A stretch of 64,000 nt of DNA from Methylocystis echinoides (GCF_027923385.1 NZ_BSEC01000001.1:1252501-1316500), one strand, 5' to 3'; counted from the stretch's first letter, positions 26,608-36,307 are shown. The notes: generated by a model not told the origin, from the letters alone. Program-made: numbers and translations.

Positions 26608-27939
26608 TCAGTCCACCGCGAACCAGGTCGCGAGCCCGGCGGCTTCATGCTCCAGAATGTCGTCGTGGATCGCCCATTTGCCGGGCGAGTCGGCGATGAA
26701 GGCGACATGCTTGGTCTTGCCCGCGGGAATGATGACGCCATTGCGCCAGTAGGGCTCCCAGCCGTCGTCGAGATCGTGCAGCAGGCGCATGGCGTGGCCA
26801 TGCACATGCATGGCGAGCGGAACTTTCGATTTATTGACATAGCCGAGCGTCACCGGCGCGCCCTTCTTCACATGGAACAGTGGCGGGCCATCATAGGCTT
26901 TGGTCGCGGCGCCGTTGATCGTCCAGCCGCCGGGGCCGACGTCGATGACGAGATCGACCTTTTTGGAGTTGTTGAGCTTGATTTCCGGCGGCAGGGCCGG
27001 GTTTTGCGGCAGGGAATAGATCAGCCCGCGCCGTTCCGCCCTTGCGCCTTTCGCGGTGGCGACGATCAGCTCGCTTTCGGCGTTGTTGGCGCCGCGCATC
27101 ACGACGCGCGCCTTCTCGCCCGTCTTCGCCGGCATGTCGAAAATGAGCTCGAAGCGGGCGCCCGGCGCGACCGGGATGCTCCGGCGCACGGGTTCGAAAG
27201 CCTCGCAGGGCTGGCTGTCGATGGCCACGACGAAGGGCTGCACGCCCTCGAAGGAGAGAATCATGATCCGCGCATTCGCCAGATTGGCGAGGCGCAGCCG
27301 CACGCGCGCATTGGCGGGGAAGTCGAGCGCGGCGGGCGACGCCTTGCCGTTGACGGCGAGCAGCGGTCCGACCCGCCCGGCGCCCTGCGCGTCAGCCTTG
27401 TTGTCGAAACCGCCCTCGATCTGGCCCTGCGCGTCGAGCCGCCAGTCGTCGAGAACAAGGAGCAGATCGTGGTCGGCGGGCAGCGGCTCAGGCTCGTTGA
27501 CGACAAGAAGACCCTTGAGGCCCCGGCCCATCAGTTCGGGGGTCCTGCCATAGACGCTGGGGCGGTAGCAGAAGAGGCCCGGTTCGGGGAGCGGGCGGCG
27601 GTAGTCGAAGGAGGCGCCCGGCGCGACGGCCGGCTGGGTCAGCGGCGCGACGCCGTCCATGGCGTTTTCGCCGCGCAAGCCATGCCAGTGGATCGAGACG
27701 GGGAGGTCGAGCCGGTTGACGAGCTGGGCCGCGAGCTCCTGACCCTGCCAGTATTGCAGGACAGGGCCGGGGACGACGCCGTCGAAGCCGAGGATATCCG
27801 TCTCGCCCGCGCCGCCGATGACGGCCTTGCCGGCGCGCGCCTCGATGGTCCGCGGCTTCATGGGGCTTGTCGCGCCTGCGGGAAGCGGCAGGACCGTGGC
27901 GGCGACGCCGGTCAGAAAGGCGCGGCGGGTCGTGGGCAT
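26608..27939 (-). CDS. Multicopper-oxidase-fold protein with degenerate copper sites (Tat-exported)
   Basis: This 443-residue protein has a twin-arginine signal (TTRRAFLTGVAA) and three cupredoxin domains. The first ligand motif HWHG (84-87) and the third HVHGH (378-382) remain. The second, normally H-x-H, reads FCYRPS (123-128). The last motif, normally HCHxxxHxxxGM, reads HDDILEHEAAGL (425-436), so the type 1 copper cysteine, one type 3 histidine and the axial methionine are gone. It should not work as a copper oxidase; like FtsP/SufI it may have a structural or binding role in the periplasm. The start at 27939 places the Tat motif at the N-terminus. It lies 55 bases from the RpfF-like gene's start and reads in the same direction. 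Confidence 0.85.
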   Translation of the reverse strand: MPTTRRAFLTGVAATVLPLPAGATSPMKPRTIEARAGKAVIGGAGETDILGFDGVVPGPVLQYWQGQELAAQLVNRLDLPVSIHWHGLRGENAMDGVAPLTQPAVAPGASFDYRRPLPEPGLFCYRPSVYGRTPELMGRGLKGLLVVNEPEPLPADHDLLLVLDDWRLDAQGQIEGGFDNKADAQGAGRVGPLLAVNGKASPAALDFPANARVRLRLANLANARIMILSFEGVQPFVVAIDSQPCEAFEPVRRSIPVAPGARFELIFDMPAKTGEKARVVMRGANNAESELIVATAKGARAERRGLIYSLPQNPALPPEIKLNNSKKVDLVIDVGPGGWTINGAATKAYDGPPLFHVKKGAPVTLGYVNKSKVPLAMHVHGHAMRLLHDLDDGWEPYWRNGVIIPAGKTKHVAFIADSPGKWAIHDDILEHEAAGLATWFAVD

Positions 27940-28007
27940 CAGGCTTAATCCATAATGTCGCAAGGGGGTTAAGCTATGGCGCAGGGCCGCGCGGCGAGCA
28001 AGCGCGC

Positions 28008-28583
28008 TCACCCGCCCTGTTCGATCCGGCAGCTCAGCGACGGCTTGCCGGGCAGATCGAGCGTCGCCTCATCGCCCTTGTTCCAGAACTGCGCCTCGCC
28101 CATGCCGAAGGGTCCCGTGTAACGCGCGCCTGAACCGGAGAGCGCCTGGGTCAGCACGACCGTGTGGTCACGCCAGACGAGGATGGCGAAGGCCGGGGCG
28201 CTGTTGACGAAGACGACCGAGACGAGCGCCCCGAGGCCGGGGCAATTGGCGACCAGCGGGCCGATGCTGATTCCTTCCGCATCCTTTGACCGCGCAGCCG
28301 CCGAGCCCTGACGCAGCTCGAAGATGTGGTCGATCAGATTGTGCTGGAGACAGGGCCAGGCGCCGCCACAGGCGGCGATCGTCTTGCGAAAGGCCGCCTC
28401 GCCCGCCGCGACGCTTTTCTTTCCGGCTCCCGTCGCCGCGAGACCGGCCAGCCGGCCGGCCTCCTTCTCCAGCGCCGGTCGTGTTTCCGGGCAGACGGTC
28501 GAGCCGGGTGGGCAATCGGCGCGCGCGGCGGTGACCAGACAGGCGAAAAACAGCATCGGGACAAGTGCGGCGGGGCGGATCAT
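28008..28583 (-). CDS. Secreted protein with MliC-like lysozyme-inhibitor domain
   Basis: This is a 191-residue protein with a signal peptide (AALVPMLFFACLVTAARA). A cysteine-rich N-terminal part (CPPGSTVC, then CGGAWPCLQHNLIDHIFELRQ) resembles LprI-type domains. The C-terminal part (about residues 115-190) looks like MliC, the periplasmic C-type lysozyme inhibitor: AFAILVWRDHTVVL, GSGARYTGPFGMGEAQFWNKGDEATLDL and a final cysteine in SLSCRI. Such proteins may protect peptidoglycan from host or environmental lysozyme. The start at 28583 follows a strong GAGGAG site. It is 68 bases upstream of the degenerate multicopper protein, perhaps cotranscribed. Confidence 0.78.
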   Translation of the reverse strand: MIRPAALVPMLFFACLVTAARADCPPGSTVCPETRPALEKEAGRLAGLAATGAGKKSVAAGEAAFRKTIAACGGAWPCLQHNLIDHIFELRQGSAAARSKDAEGISIGPLVANCPGLGALVSVVFVNSAPAFAILVWRDHTVVLTQALSGSGARYTGPFGMGEAQFWNKGDEATLDLPGKPSLSCRIEQGG

Positions 28584-28754
28584 CTGCGTCTCCTCGGGGG
28601 TCTGCGGCCGCGCGGCACTGTAGCGGGACGGGGCCGAAAGGTCGCCCGGCGAGGCGTTCATTTTTTTCGAGCATCCCGCGCCGACCATGCTATAGAGCGG
28701 CGCCCGCGGCTGCGGGCGCAAGGTTTCGCGGCGGGTCCGAAGGGGGCCGCTTTC

Positions 28755-28839
28755 GCGGGCGTGGCGGAACTGGTAGACGCGCCGGATTTAGGTTCCGGTG
28801 ACGAAAGTCGTGGGGGTTCGACTCCCTCCGCCCGCACCA
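28755..28839 (+). tRNA. tRNA-Leu (anticodon UAG)
   Basis: A seven-base acceptor stem GCGGGCG/CGCCCGC is followed by discriminator A and an encoded CCA (28837-28839). The anticodon arm CCGGA-TTTAGGT-TCCGG gives anticodon TAG, reading CUA and related leucine codons. A long variable arm, as expected for tRNA-Leu, precedes the TTCGA T-loop. Confidence 0.96.
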
Positions 28840-28918
28840 AGGCCGCAGTTTCGCGGATTTTGAGAGATATCCGCCCGTGCGCGCGCCGGCGGCTTTGAAG
28901 TTGTAGAAGGCGATCGAC

Positions 28919-30265
28919 ATGCAAGTGACGCAGACCTCATCGGAGGGGTTGAAGCAGGAATACAAGGTCGTGCTGCCGGCCGGCGACCTCGCCGCCAAGC
29001 TCGCGGCCCAGCTCGTTGAGGTACAGGCCAAGGCCCAGATCAAGGGCTTCCGCCCCGGCAAGGCGCCGATCGGCCACCTCAAGAAGCTCTATGGCAAGAG
29101 CATCATGAGCGAGGTGCTCCAGGAAGCCGTGAATGAGGCCAATCGCAAGATCGTCGAGGACCATTCCCTGCGGGTCGCGGTCGAGCCGAAGCTCGATTTC
29201 CCGGGTGGGCAGGACGAAGTCGAGCGCGCGCTCGCGGCCGAGGGTGATTTCGCCTTCACCGTCACCTTCGAGACCCTGCCGACCTTCGAAGTCGGCGCGC
29301 TCGACGACATCGCCATCGAGCGCCCGGTCGCCGAGGTCGCCGAAGACGACATCACCACCGCGCTGAAGAATCTCGCGGATCGCGTTCAGGAATTCGAGCC
29401 GCGCGCCGAGGGCGCCAAGGCCGAGAATGGCGACAAGCTGACCATCGACTTCACCGGCAAGCTCGACGGCGTGGCCTTCGAGGGCGGCACGGGCGGCGAC
29501 ATCGACATCGTGCTGGGCTCGAACACCTTCATTCCGGGCTTCGAGGAGCAGCTCGTCGGCGCCGGCGCGGGTGACGAACGCCTTGTCAAGGTGACGTTCC
29601 CGGCGGACTATTCCGCCCAGCATCTCGCCGGCAAGGACGCCGAATTCGAGGTGACGGTGAAGGCCGTCGCCGCGCCCACGTCGCTGGAAATCGGCGAGGA
29701 CCTCGCCAAGAAATACGGCTTCGAGAATTTCGACGCCATGAAGACCGCCGTGAAGAGCAATCTCGAGGCGGATTTCCACAAGGTTTCGCGCGAGAAGCTG
29801 AAGCGCGCGCTGCTCGACGCGCTCGACGGCCGCTATTCCTTCGATCTCCCGCCGACGCTCGTGGAGCAGGAGTTCAACAACATCTGGTCGCAGCACGAGG
29901 CCGAGAGCCGCCGCGCCGGCCAGCCGCTCGCCGAAGAGGGCAAGACCGAAGACGAGACCCGCGCCGAGTTCCGCAAGATCGCCGAGCGCCGCGTGCGCCT
30001 TGGCCTCGTTCTTGCTGAAATCGGCCAGCACGCCGGCGTGAAGGTCGAGGACAAGGATCTGACCGAAGCCCTCGTCGAGCGCGCCCGCATGTTCCCGGGC
30101 CAGGAAAAGCAGGTCTGGGATTTCTACCGCAATAATGAGCAGGCGCTCGCCCAGTTGCGCGCGCCGATCTACGAAGAGCGCGTCGTCGATCACATCTCCA
30201 AGCTGATCAAGATCACGGACAAGACCGTGACCAAGGACGAGCTCTTCAAAGAAGAGGAAGAGTAA
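28919..30265 (+). CDS. tig: Trigger factor
   Basis: This 448-residue ribosome-associated chaperone has the N-terminal ribosome-binding domain with the FRPGKAPIGHLKK loop (usually GFRxGK-P), a central FKBP-type prolyl isomerase domain (about residues 165-245: NGDKLTIDFTGKLDG, IPGFEEQLVGA) and a C-terminal helical chaperone domain ending in an acidic tail. The length is normal. It is the first of the tig-clpP pair that is conserved in most bacteria; a spacer of 240 bases with a palindrome lies between them. Confidence 0.97.
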   Translation: MQVTQTSSEGLKQEYKVVLPAGDLAAKLAAQLVEVQAKAQIKGFRPGKAPIGHLKKLYGKSIMSEVLQEAVNEANRKIVEDHSLRVAVEPKLDFPGGQDEVERALAAEGDFAFTVTFETLPTFEVGALDDIAIERPVAEVAEDDITTALKNLADRVQEFEPRAEGAKAENGDKLTIDFTGKLDGVAFEGGTGGDIDIVLGSNTFIPGFEEQLVGAGAGDERLVKVTFPADYSAQHLAGKDAEFEVTVKAVAAPTSLEIGEDLAKKYGFENFDAMKTAVKSNLEADFHKVSREKLKRALLDALDGRYSFDLPPTLVEQEFNNIWSQHEAESRRAGQPLAEEGKTEDETRAEFRKIAERRVRLGLVLAEIGQHAGVKVEDKDLTEALVERARMFPGQEKQVWDFYRNNEQALAQLRAPIYEERVVDHISKLIKITDKTVTKDELFKEEEE

Positions 30266-30302
30266 GGGAAAGAGTGTTGGGGCGGCCTGCCCCTCACCCC
30301 CG

Positions 30303-30328
30303 CCCTCTCCCCGTGAACTGGGAGAGGG
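30303..30328. repeat. GC-rich palindrome between tig and clpP
   Basis: CCCTCTCCC (30303-30311) and GGGAGAGGG (30320-30328) are perfect inverted repeats around CGTGAACT. It belongs to the same CCCTCTCC-type class as the palindromes near 4960 and 14800. There is no T tract. Confidence 0.75.
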
Positions 30329-30506
30329 GGCCGTGCGCCGGTCAGGATGAGAGAGCAGGCCGCAATCCGTCACAAGCTCGACGAAGCGTAACCTCAGTTT
30401 GCGTCCCGTCTCGCTCCGGCATATGACGGGACGATGATTTCCGGGGAGGGCGGCTGGCGGCCTCCGCCGGCTTGGCCACGTCAAGGGCCCTCAGGAAGGC
30501 GATGCG

Positions 30507-31142
30507 ATGCGTGATCCGATCGAGGTCTATAACCAGTATCTCATTCCCCAGGTGATCGAAAACACTTCGCGCGGCGAGCGCGGGTTCGACATCTATTCGC
30601 GCCTGTTGCGCGAGCGGATCATCTTTCTCACCGGGCCGGTCGAGGACCACATGGCCTCGGTCATCATCGCGCAGCTTCTCTTCCTCGAATCGGAAAATCC
30701 GAAGAAGGAAATCTCGCTCTACATCAACTCGCCGGGCGGCGTGGTGACCTCTGGTCTCGCCATCTACGACACGATGCAGTTCATCAAGCCGAAGGTCTCG
30801 ACGCTCTGCGTCGGCCAGGCGGCGTCGATGGGGTCGCTTCTGCTTTGCGCCGGCGAAGCCGGTCTGCGCTTCGCGCTCCCCAATGCGCGCGTCATGCTGC
30901 ATCAGCCGTCGGGCGGCTTCCAGGGCCAGGCGTCGGACATTCAGCGTCACGCCGAGGACATTCTGAAGGTCAAGAAGCGCCTCAACGACATCTATGTCCG
31001 CCACACCGGCAAGGACTATGAGACGATCGAGCGCACGCTCGACCGCGATCACTTCATGTCGGCCGAGGAGGCCAAGTCTTTCGGCATCGTCGACGTCGTG
31101 CAGGAGAAGCGCTCCGACGACGAGACGGAAGCCAAGAGCTAA
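30507..31142 (+). CDS. clpP: ATP-dependent Clp protease proteolytic subunit
   Basis: This 211-residue serine protease forms the double-ring ClpP chamber. The catalytic serine is in [11 protein letters not shown], the histidine in [11 protein letters not shown], and the aspartate lies near the start of the [18 protein letters not shown] region. Length and N-terminal [18 protein letters not shown] are normal, with a short propeptide possible. It follows tig, as in most bacteria, but clpX and lon, which usually come next, are missing; a biotin carboxylase gene follows instead. A start-proximal AAGGCGATGCG provides a moderate ribosome binding site. Confidence 0.97.
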   Translation: MRDPIEVYNQYLIPQVIENTSRGERGFDIYSRLLRERIIFLTGPVEDHMASVIIAQLLFLESENPKKEISLYINSPGGVVTSGLAIYDTMQFIKPKVSTLCVGQAASMGSLLLCAGEAGLRFALPNARVMLHQPSGGFQGQASDIQRHAEDILKVKKRLNDIYVRHTGKDYETIERTLDRDHFMSAEEAKSFGIVDVVQEKRSDDETEAKS

Positions 31143-31232
31143 GAGCAATCAGGGAGAGGCGCGGCAGGGCTCCCGTGAGAGGAGCCGCCGCGCCGGGGCG
31201 CTCGGGGAATTTACAGGGCAATCGGGGCACGC

Positions 31233-33242
31233 ATGTTTCGCAAGATTTTGATCGCCAACCGTGGCGAAATCGCCTGCCGCATCATCAAGACGGCGAAGAA
31301 GATGGGCATCGCCACGGTCGCCGTCTATTCGGACGCCGATGCTGATGCGCTGCATGTCGAAATGGCCGATGAGGCGATCCATCTCGGCCCGCCGGCCGCC
31401 GCGCAATCCTATCTGCTGATCGACAAGATCGTCGCCGCCTGCAAAGAGACCGGCGCCGAGGCGGTGCATCCGGGCTATGGCTTCCTGTCCGAGCGCGCGG
31501 CCTTTGCCAATGCGCTGAAGGAGGCGGGCATCGTCTTCATCGGCCCGAACCCGCGGGCCATCGAGGCGATGGGCGACAAGATCGAGTCGAAGAAATTCGC
31601 CTCCGCTGCGAAGGTCAGCGTCGTGCCGGGTTATCTCGGCGTGATCGAATCGCCGGAAGAGGCGGTGAAGATCGCGAAAGACATCGGCTATCCGGTGATG
31701 CTGAAGGCCTCCGCCGGCGGCGGCGGCAAGGGCATGCGCGTCGCCTTCACCGACGCCGAGGTCATCGAGGGCTTCACCCGCGCGCGTTCCGAGGCCGCGT
31801 CCTCCTTCGGCGACGACCGCGTCTTCGTCGAGAAGTTCATCGTCAATCCGCGCCACATCGAGATTCAGGTTCTCGGCGACAAGCATGGCAACGTCATTCA
31901 CCTCAACGAGCGTGAATGTTCGATCCAGCGCCGCAACCAGAAAGTCATTGAGGAAGCCCCGTCGCCGCTGCTCGACGACGCCACCCGCGCCGAAATGGGC
32001 GCGCAGGCCGTCGCGCTCGCCAAGGCCGTGGATTACGACTCCGCCGGCACGGTGGAATTCGTCGCCGGTCAGGACAAGAGCTTCTACTTCCTCGAGATGA
32101 ACACCCGTTTGCAGGTGGAGCATCCGGTCACCGAGCTGATCACCGGCATCGATCTCGTCGAGCAGATGATCCGCGTCGCCGCCGGCGAGCCGCTCCAGCT
32201 CAAGCAGCAAAACGTCAAGATCAACGGCTGGGCGGTCGAGAGCCGCATCTACGCCGAGGACCCGACGCGCAACTTCCTGCCCTCCATCGGCCGTCTGGTG
32301 AAATATCGCCCGCCGGCGGAGAAGAAGGAAGGCGGGATCACGGTCCGCAACGACACCGGCGTGACCGAGGGCCGCGAGATTTCGATCCACTACGATCCGA
32401 TGATCGCCAAGCTCGTCACCCATGCGCCGGACCGTCTGCAAGCCATCGTGGCGCAGGCCGACGCGCTCGATCGTTTCGTGATCGACGGCATCCGCCACAA
32501 TATTCCGTTCCTGTCGTCGCTGATGCAGAGCGCCCGCTGGCGTTCGGGCAATCTGTCGACCGGCTTCATCGCCGAGGAATATCCCGAAGGCTTCTCGGCG
32601 CCGGCGCCGACGGGCGACGTCGCCTGGACGCTCGCCGCCGTGGCGACCATGATGGATCACATCGGCAACGCCCGTAAGCGCCAGATCAGCGGCCAGCTCA
32701 TGAACGGCCGCCCGGTCGAGTTCACCCGCGACCGCGTCTGCATGCTCGGCGACGACCGCTTCGACGTGAATATCGAGGAGCAGGGCGAGGCGCTGGTCGT
32801 GCGTTTCGCGGAGGGCGACAATCGCGCCCATCGCGTCACCTCGCACTGGCGTCCGGGGCAGGAGCTGTTCGTTGGCGACGTCGACGGCCGCACGGTCTAT
32901 GTGCAGGCGCGTCCGATCCTCAATGGCTATGAGCTGTCGCATCAGGGCGTGAGCATTCCGGCGCGCGTTTACACGCAGCGCGAGGCTGAACTCGTCGCGC
33001 TCATGCCGAAGAAGAAGGACGCCGGCGCCTCCAAGCATCTGCTCTGCCCGATGCCGGGTCTGGTGAAGACCGTGGACGTCGTCGAGGGTCAGGAAGTGAA
33101 GGCCGGCGAGGCGCTCTGCATGGTCGAGGCGATGAAGATGGAAAACGTGCTGCGCGCCGAGCGCGACGTGACCATCAAGAAGATCCTCGCCAAGCCGGGC
33201 GACAGTCTCGCGGTCGACGCGGTGATCATGGAGTTTGCGTAA
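31233..33242 (+). CDS. pccA: Propionyl-CoA (acyl-CoA) carboxylase, biotin-carrying alpha subunit
   Basis: This 669-residue protein contains biotin carboxylase (about 1-450: ANRGEIACRIIKTAKKMG, ATP-grasp GGGGKGMR, LEMNTRLQVEHPVTE), a BT linker domain (about 500-590) and a C-terminal biotinyl domain with the biotinylated lysine in VEAMKMENVL. This arrangement is that of PccA rather than the shorter AccC. With PccB, encoded elsewhere, it converts propionyl-CoA to methylmalonyl-CoA. That step serves propionate/branched-chain amino acid breakdown and the ethylmalonyl-CoA type pathways of many alphaproteobacteria. It follows clpP by 90 bases on the same strand. A methylcrotonyl-CoA carboxylase alpha subunit is the main alternative. 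Confidence 0.9.
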   Translation: MFRKILIANRGEIACRIIKTAKKMGIATVAVYSDADADALHVEMADEAIHLGPPAAAQSYLLIDKIVAACKETGAEAVHPGYGFLSERAAFANALKEAGIVFIGPNPRAIEAMGDKIESKKFASAAKVSVVPGYLGVIESPEEAVKIAKDIGYPVMLKASAGGGGKGMRVAFTDAEVIEGFTRARSEAASSFGDDRVFVEKFIVNPRHIEIQVLGDKHGNVIHLNERECSIQRRNQKVIEEAPSPLLDDATRAEMGAQAVALAKAVDYDSAGTVEFVAGQDKSFYFLEMNTRLQVEHPVTELITGIDLVEQMIRVAAGEPLQLKQQNVKINGWAVESRIYAEDPTRNFLPSIGRLVKYRPPAEKKEGGITVRNDTGVTEGREISIHYDPMIAKLVTHAPDRLQAIVAQADALDRFVIDGIRHNIPFLSSLMQSARWRSGNLSTGFIAEEYPEGFSAPAPTGDVAWTLAAVATMMDHIGNARKRQISGQLMNGRPVEFTRDRVCMLGDDRFDVNIEEQGEALVVRFAEGDNRAHRVTSHWRPGQELFVGDVDGRTVYVQARPILNGYELSHQGVSIPARVYTQREAELVALMPKKKDAGASKHLLCPMPGLVKTVDVVEGQEVKAGEALCMVEAMKMENVLRAERDVTIKKILAKPGDSLAVDAVIMEFA

Positions 33243-33285
33243 GGGGGAGCCGCAGGGCCTCAACTAGGTTGTTGGGCGTAACCCT

Positions 33286-33310
33286 ATCCCTCCCCGCAAG
33301 GGGGAGGGAT
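33286..33310. repeat. GC-rich palindrome between pccA and nth
   Basis: ATCCCTCCCC and GGGGAGGGAT form ten-base perfect arms around GCAAG. It lies between the convergent pccA and nth genes and resembles the other C/G-rich palindromes of this window. Confidence 0.75.
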
Positions 33311-33348
33311 TGAAGCGGCATGGTGTGCGGCAAGGCGGCGGCGCCCCC

Positions 33349-34038
33349 TCACGCTGTCTTCTCTTTGAACCTGCAAAGCTCGTATAAAATGCACCGCCCG
33401 CATTCCGGCTTGCGCGCCTTGCAGATGTAGCGGCCGTGCAAAATCAGCCAGTGATGCGCGTGCAGGAGATATTTCTCCGGCACGACGGCCTCCAGCCCCT
33501 TTTCTACCGCCTCCGGCGTCGTCCCTTTCGCCAGCGGCAGGCGGTTCGAGACGCGGAAGATATGCGTGTCCACGGCAATCGTCGGCTGGTGGAAGGCGAT
33601 GTTCAGCACCACATTCGCCGTCTTGCGCCCCACGCCGGGCAGGGCGGTCAGCGCGTCGCGGTCCTGCGGCACTTCCCCGCCATGGCGCTCGATCAAGAGC
33701 TGTGAGAGCGCCACGACATTTTTCGCCTTGGTGCGAAACAGGCCGATGGTCTTGATCGCCTCGCGGACGCGATCCTCCCCGAGCGCAACCATTTTTTCCG
33801 GCGTGTCGGCGACAGCGAAAAGCGCGGGCGTCGCCTTGTTGACGCCGGCGTCGGTCGCCTGCGCCGACAGCACGACGGCGACGAGCAGCGTGAACGGGTT
33901 CGTGTAATAGAGCTCGCCTTTGGGCTCGGGATTGGATGCGGCCAGCCGGGCGAAAATCGCCTCGATGCGCGCCGCTTCGGCCGCCGGCGGCCGCCGCTTT
34001 GCCGCGCGCCCGCTTTTTGAACTGTTTTCTCGCGCCAT
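33349..34038 (-). CDS. nth: Endonuclease III
   Basis: This 229-residue DNA glycosylase/AP lyase removes oxidised pyrimidines in base excision repair. The helix-hairpin-helix has LPGVGRKTANVVL with the catalytic lysine; the catalytic aspartate is in VDTHIFRVSNR. The C-terminal four-cysteine cluster loop (CKARKPECGRCILYELC, spacing C-x6-C-x2-C-x5-C) is complete for 4Fe-4S. A basic extension of about 25 residues at the N-terminus is common in alphaproteobacteria. It is divergent from a DUF2244 gene 50 bases away. Confidence 0.97.
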   Translation of the reverse strand: MARENSSKSGRAAKRRPPAAEAARIEAIFARLAASNPEPKGELYYTNPFTLLVAVVLSAQATDAGVNKATPALFAVADTPEKMVALGEDRVREAIKTIGLFRTKAKNVVALSQLLIERHGGEVPQDRDALTALPGVGRKTANVVLNIAFHQPTIAVDTHIFRVSNRLPLAKGTTPEAVEKGLEAVVPEKYLLHAHHWLILHGRYICKARKPECGRCILYELCRFKEKTA

Positions 34039-34088
34039 TGTCGCGTTATATCTTAATGCATCGCCGGGACGAAAGCGCGGTTCACGCC

Positions 34089-34580
34089 ATGTCGGACCCT
34101 TTTGAGACGCCGATTTATCAGACCCGCCTGACGCCGCATCGGTCGATGACCCCGCGCGCCTTCTATGTCTTCATCATCGTCTTCTGTCTGGCGCAGGTCA
34201 TTTTCGCGGTTCCGTTCCTGATCATGGGGGCCTGGCCCGTCGCGGGCTTCATGGGGCTGGACGCGCTCGCCCTCTACATCGCCTTCCGGTTGAGCTTCCG
34301 GGACGCCCGCGCCTATGAAACGCTCGCCCTCACGCCCATCGAACTCGTCTTCGCCAAGGTGGGGGCGGGCGGCGGGCGCCGCGAATGGCGCTTCAATCCC
34401 TCCTGGGTGCGCCTCGAACAAAAGGTCCATGAGGAATTCGGCACGATGAGCGTCGCCTTTGTCTATCGCGGCGAGGTCGTCGAGGTCGGCGGTTTTCTCG
34501 GCCCCCGCCAGAAAGCCGACCTCGTCCGCGATCTGACGCGCGCGCTGGCGACCGCCCGTCTGGGGCCGCGCTTCGGGTAA
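34089..34580 (+). CDS. DUF2244 membrane protein
   Basis: This 163-residue protein has two closely spaced membrane helices (about residues 25-65: [42 protein letters not shown]) with a short loop, then a soluble C-terminal part beginning [15 protein letters not shown]. This is the layout of the alphaproteobacterial DUF2244 family of unknown function. The start is not firmly fixed: an ATG at 34056 is in frame, and neither site has a clear ribosome binding site. It is divergent from nth and often neighbours it in related genomes. Confidence 0.8.
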   Translation: MSDPFETPIYQTRLTPHRSMTPRAFYVFIIVFCLAQVIFAVPFLIMGAWPVAGFMGLDALALYIAFRLSFRDARAYETLALTPIELVFAKVGAGGGRREWRFNPSWVRLEQKVHEEFGTMSVAFVYRGEVVEVGGFLGPRQKADLVRDLTRALATARLGPRFG

Positions 34581-34743
34581 ATGCTGCGGCGGGCGCGCTG
34601 GCTTCCTGCGGCGCCGCGAGAGGCGACGGGGCCGGCTGCCTGTCCGCCCGCATTGTCTTGCCCGCGGAGACGGACCTTATTCCCCCGGCGCAACCCCCGT
34701 GCTAGAGGGGCTCTCCCGCTCAATCGAGGATTTCCGTCCGCCC

Positions 34744-36162
34744 ATGTCGCAGGTCGTCACCCGTTTCGCGCCGTCGCCCACCGGCTTTCTGCATATTGGC
34801 GGCGCACGCACCGCGCTGTTCAACTGGCTCTACGCCAGACGCCACGGCGGGCGGATGATGCTGCGCATCGAGGACACCGACCGCGAGCGCTCCACGCAGG
34901 CGGCCATCGACGCCATCATCGACGGCATGAAATGGCTCGGCCTCGATTGGGACGGCGACGTCGTCTATCAGTTCGCCCGCGCCCCGCGTCATCGCGAGGT
35001 GGCCGAGGCGCTTCTGGCGAAAGGCAAGGCCTATCGCTGCTACGCCACCGCGCAGGAGCTCGAGGAGATGCGCGAGCTGGCCCGCGCCGAGAAGCGTCCG
35101 CCGCGCTATGACGGCCGCTGGCGCGACCGCGATCCCTCCGAGGCGCCTGCCGGCGCGCCTTTCGTCATCCGCCTCAAGGCGCCGCTCGAGGGCGAAACGG
35201 TGATCGAGGACGCCGTGCAGGGTCGCGTCGTGTTCCCCAACAAGGACATTGACGATTTCGTGCTGCTTCGCTCCGACGGCAACCCGACCTATATGCTCGC
35301 CGTCGTCGTCGACGATCACGACATGGGCGTCACGCAGATCATCCGCGGCGACGATCATCTCACCAACGCCGCCCGTCAGAAGCACATCTATGAGGCGATG
35401 GGCTGGGAGACCCCGGCCTTCGCGCATATTCCGCTGATTCACGGGCCGGACGGCGCCAAGCTGTCGAAGCGCCACGGCGCGCTCGGCGTCGACGCCTATC
35501 GGGCCATGGGCTATCTGCCGGCGGCGCTGCGCAATTACCTGGTGCGCCTGGGCTGGAGCCAGGGCGACAAGGAATTCTTCTCCCTGCCCGAGATGATCGA
35601 CTCCTTCGATCTCGCGCAGGTGCATCGCTCGCCGGCGCGATTCGACTACGCCAAGCTCGAAAACATGAACGGGCATTATCTGCGCGATACGCCCGACGAC
35701 GCGCTCTTCACCATACTCGTCGACACGCTGCCCTATCTCGAAGGCGGCGCTGCGATGCTGGCGGCCCTCGACGACCATAAGCGCGGGCAATTGCGCGCGG
35801 CGCTTCCGGGCCTGAAGGCGCGCGCCAAGACGCTCAACGAACTGGTCGACGGCGCCAGCTTCCTTTTCGCGCAGCGTCCGCTGCCGCTGGATGACAAGGC
35901 GCAGAAGCTGCTCTCGCCAGAGGCGAAGGCGCGGCTCGGCGCGCTCGGCCCGAAACTCGCCGCGCTCTCCGACTGGACCGCCGCCGCGACGGAGGCCGTG
36001 GTGCGTGATCTTTCCGTGGAGCTCGGCGTCAAGCTCGGCGACCTCGCGCAGCCGCTGCGCGCCGCGCTCACCGGCCGCTCGACCTCGCCGGGCATTTTCG
36101 ACGTGCTCGAAATTCTCGGTCGCGAGGAAAGCCTCGGCCGCATTGCGGATCAGAGCGCCTGA
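34744..36162 (+). CDS. gltX: Glutamyl-tRNA synthetase
   Basis: This 472-residue class I synthetase shows the HIGH-type motif [15 protein letters not shown] at the N-terminus, the [12 protein letters not shown] signature and the KMSKS-type motif [14 protein letters not shown]. The C-terminal half is the helical anticodon-binding domain. The start at 34744 gives the normal [15 protein letters not shown]. It charges glutamate onto tRNA-Glu. The gene is followed by gltA in the same direction, the standard Hyphomicrobiales order. Confidence 0.97.
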   Translation: MSQVVTRFAPSPTGFLHIGGARTALFNWLYARRHGGRMMLRIEDTDRERSTQAAIDAIIDGMKWLGLDWDGDVVYQFARAPRHREVAEALLAKGKAYRCYATAQELEEMRELARAEKRPPRYDGRWRDRDPSEAPAGAPFVIRLKAPLEGETVIEDAVQGRVVFPNKDIDDFVLLRSDGNPTYMLAVVVDDHDMGVTQIIRGDDHLTNAARQKHIYEAMGWETPAFAHIPLIHGPDGAKLSKRHGALGVDAYRAMGYLPAALRNYLVRLGWSQGDKEFFSLPEMIDSFDLAQVHRSPARFDYAKLENMNGHYLRDTPDDALFTILVDTLPYLEGGAAMLAALDDHKRGQLRAALPGLKARAKTLNELVDGASFLFAQRPLPLDDKAQKLLSPEAKARLGALGPKLAALSDWTAAATEAVVRDLSVELGVKLGDLAQPLRAALTGRSTSPGIFDVLEILGREESLGRIADQSA

Positions 36163-36280
36163 CAGCCTCGCGACATGCTGGCGCGCTAACCAGATGTTCA
36201 CTCTTTCCGCGCCGCGGGGAGAGCTGGAGTCGTACAAACCCATTGTGGGCGGAGCCATCGGCGTCCGCCTGTGCGTAAAG

Positions 36281-36307
36281 CTTGACAGCCTCCACGGTTG
36301 ATATAGC
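36281..36307 (+). promoter_or_regulatory. Possible promoter of gltA
   Basis: CTTGAC (36281-36286) followed after 15 bases by TATAGC (36302-36307) resembles the alphaproteobacterial housekeeping promoter, but the spacing is short. It lies 150 bases before gltA in the 294-base gap after gltX, which otherwise holds no gene. Confidence 0.3.

Noticed and set aside
31149..33263. Open frame antisense to pccA
   Set aside because: It is a mirror of the biotin carboxylase sequence, with no family features.
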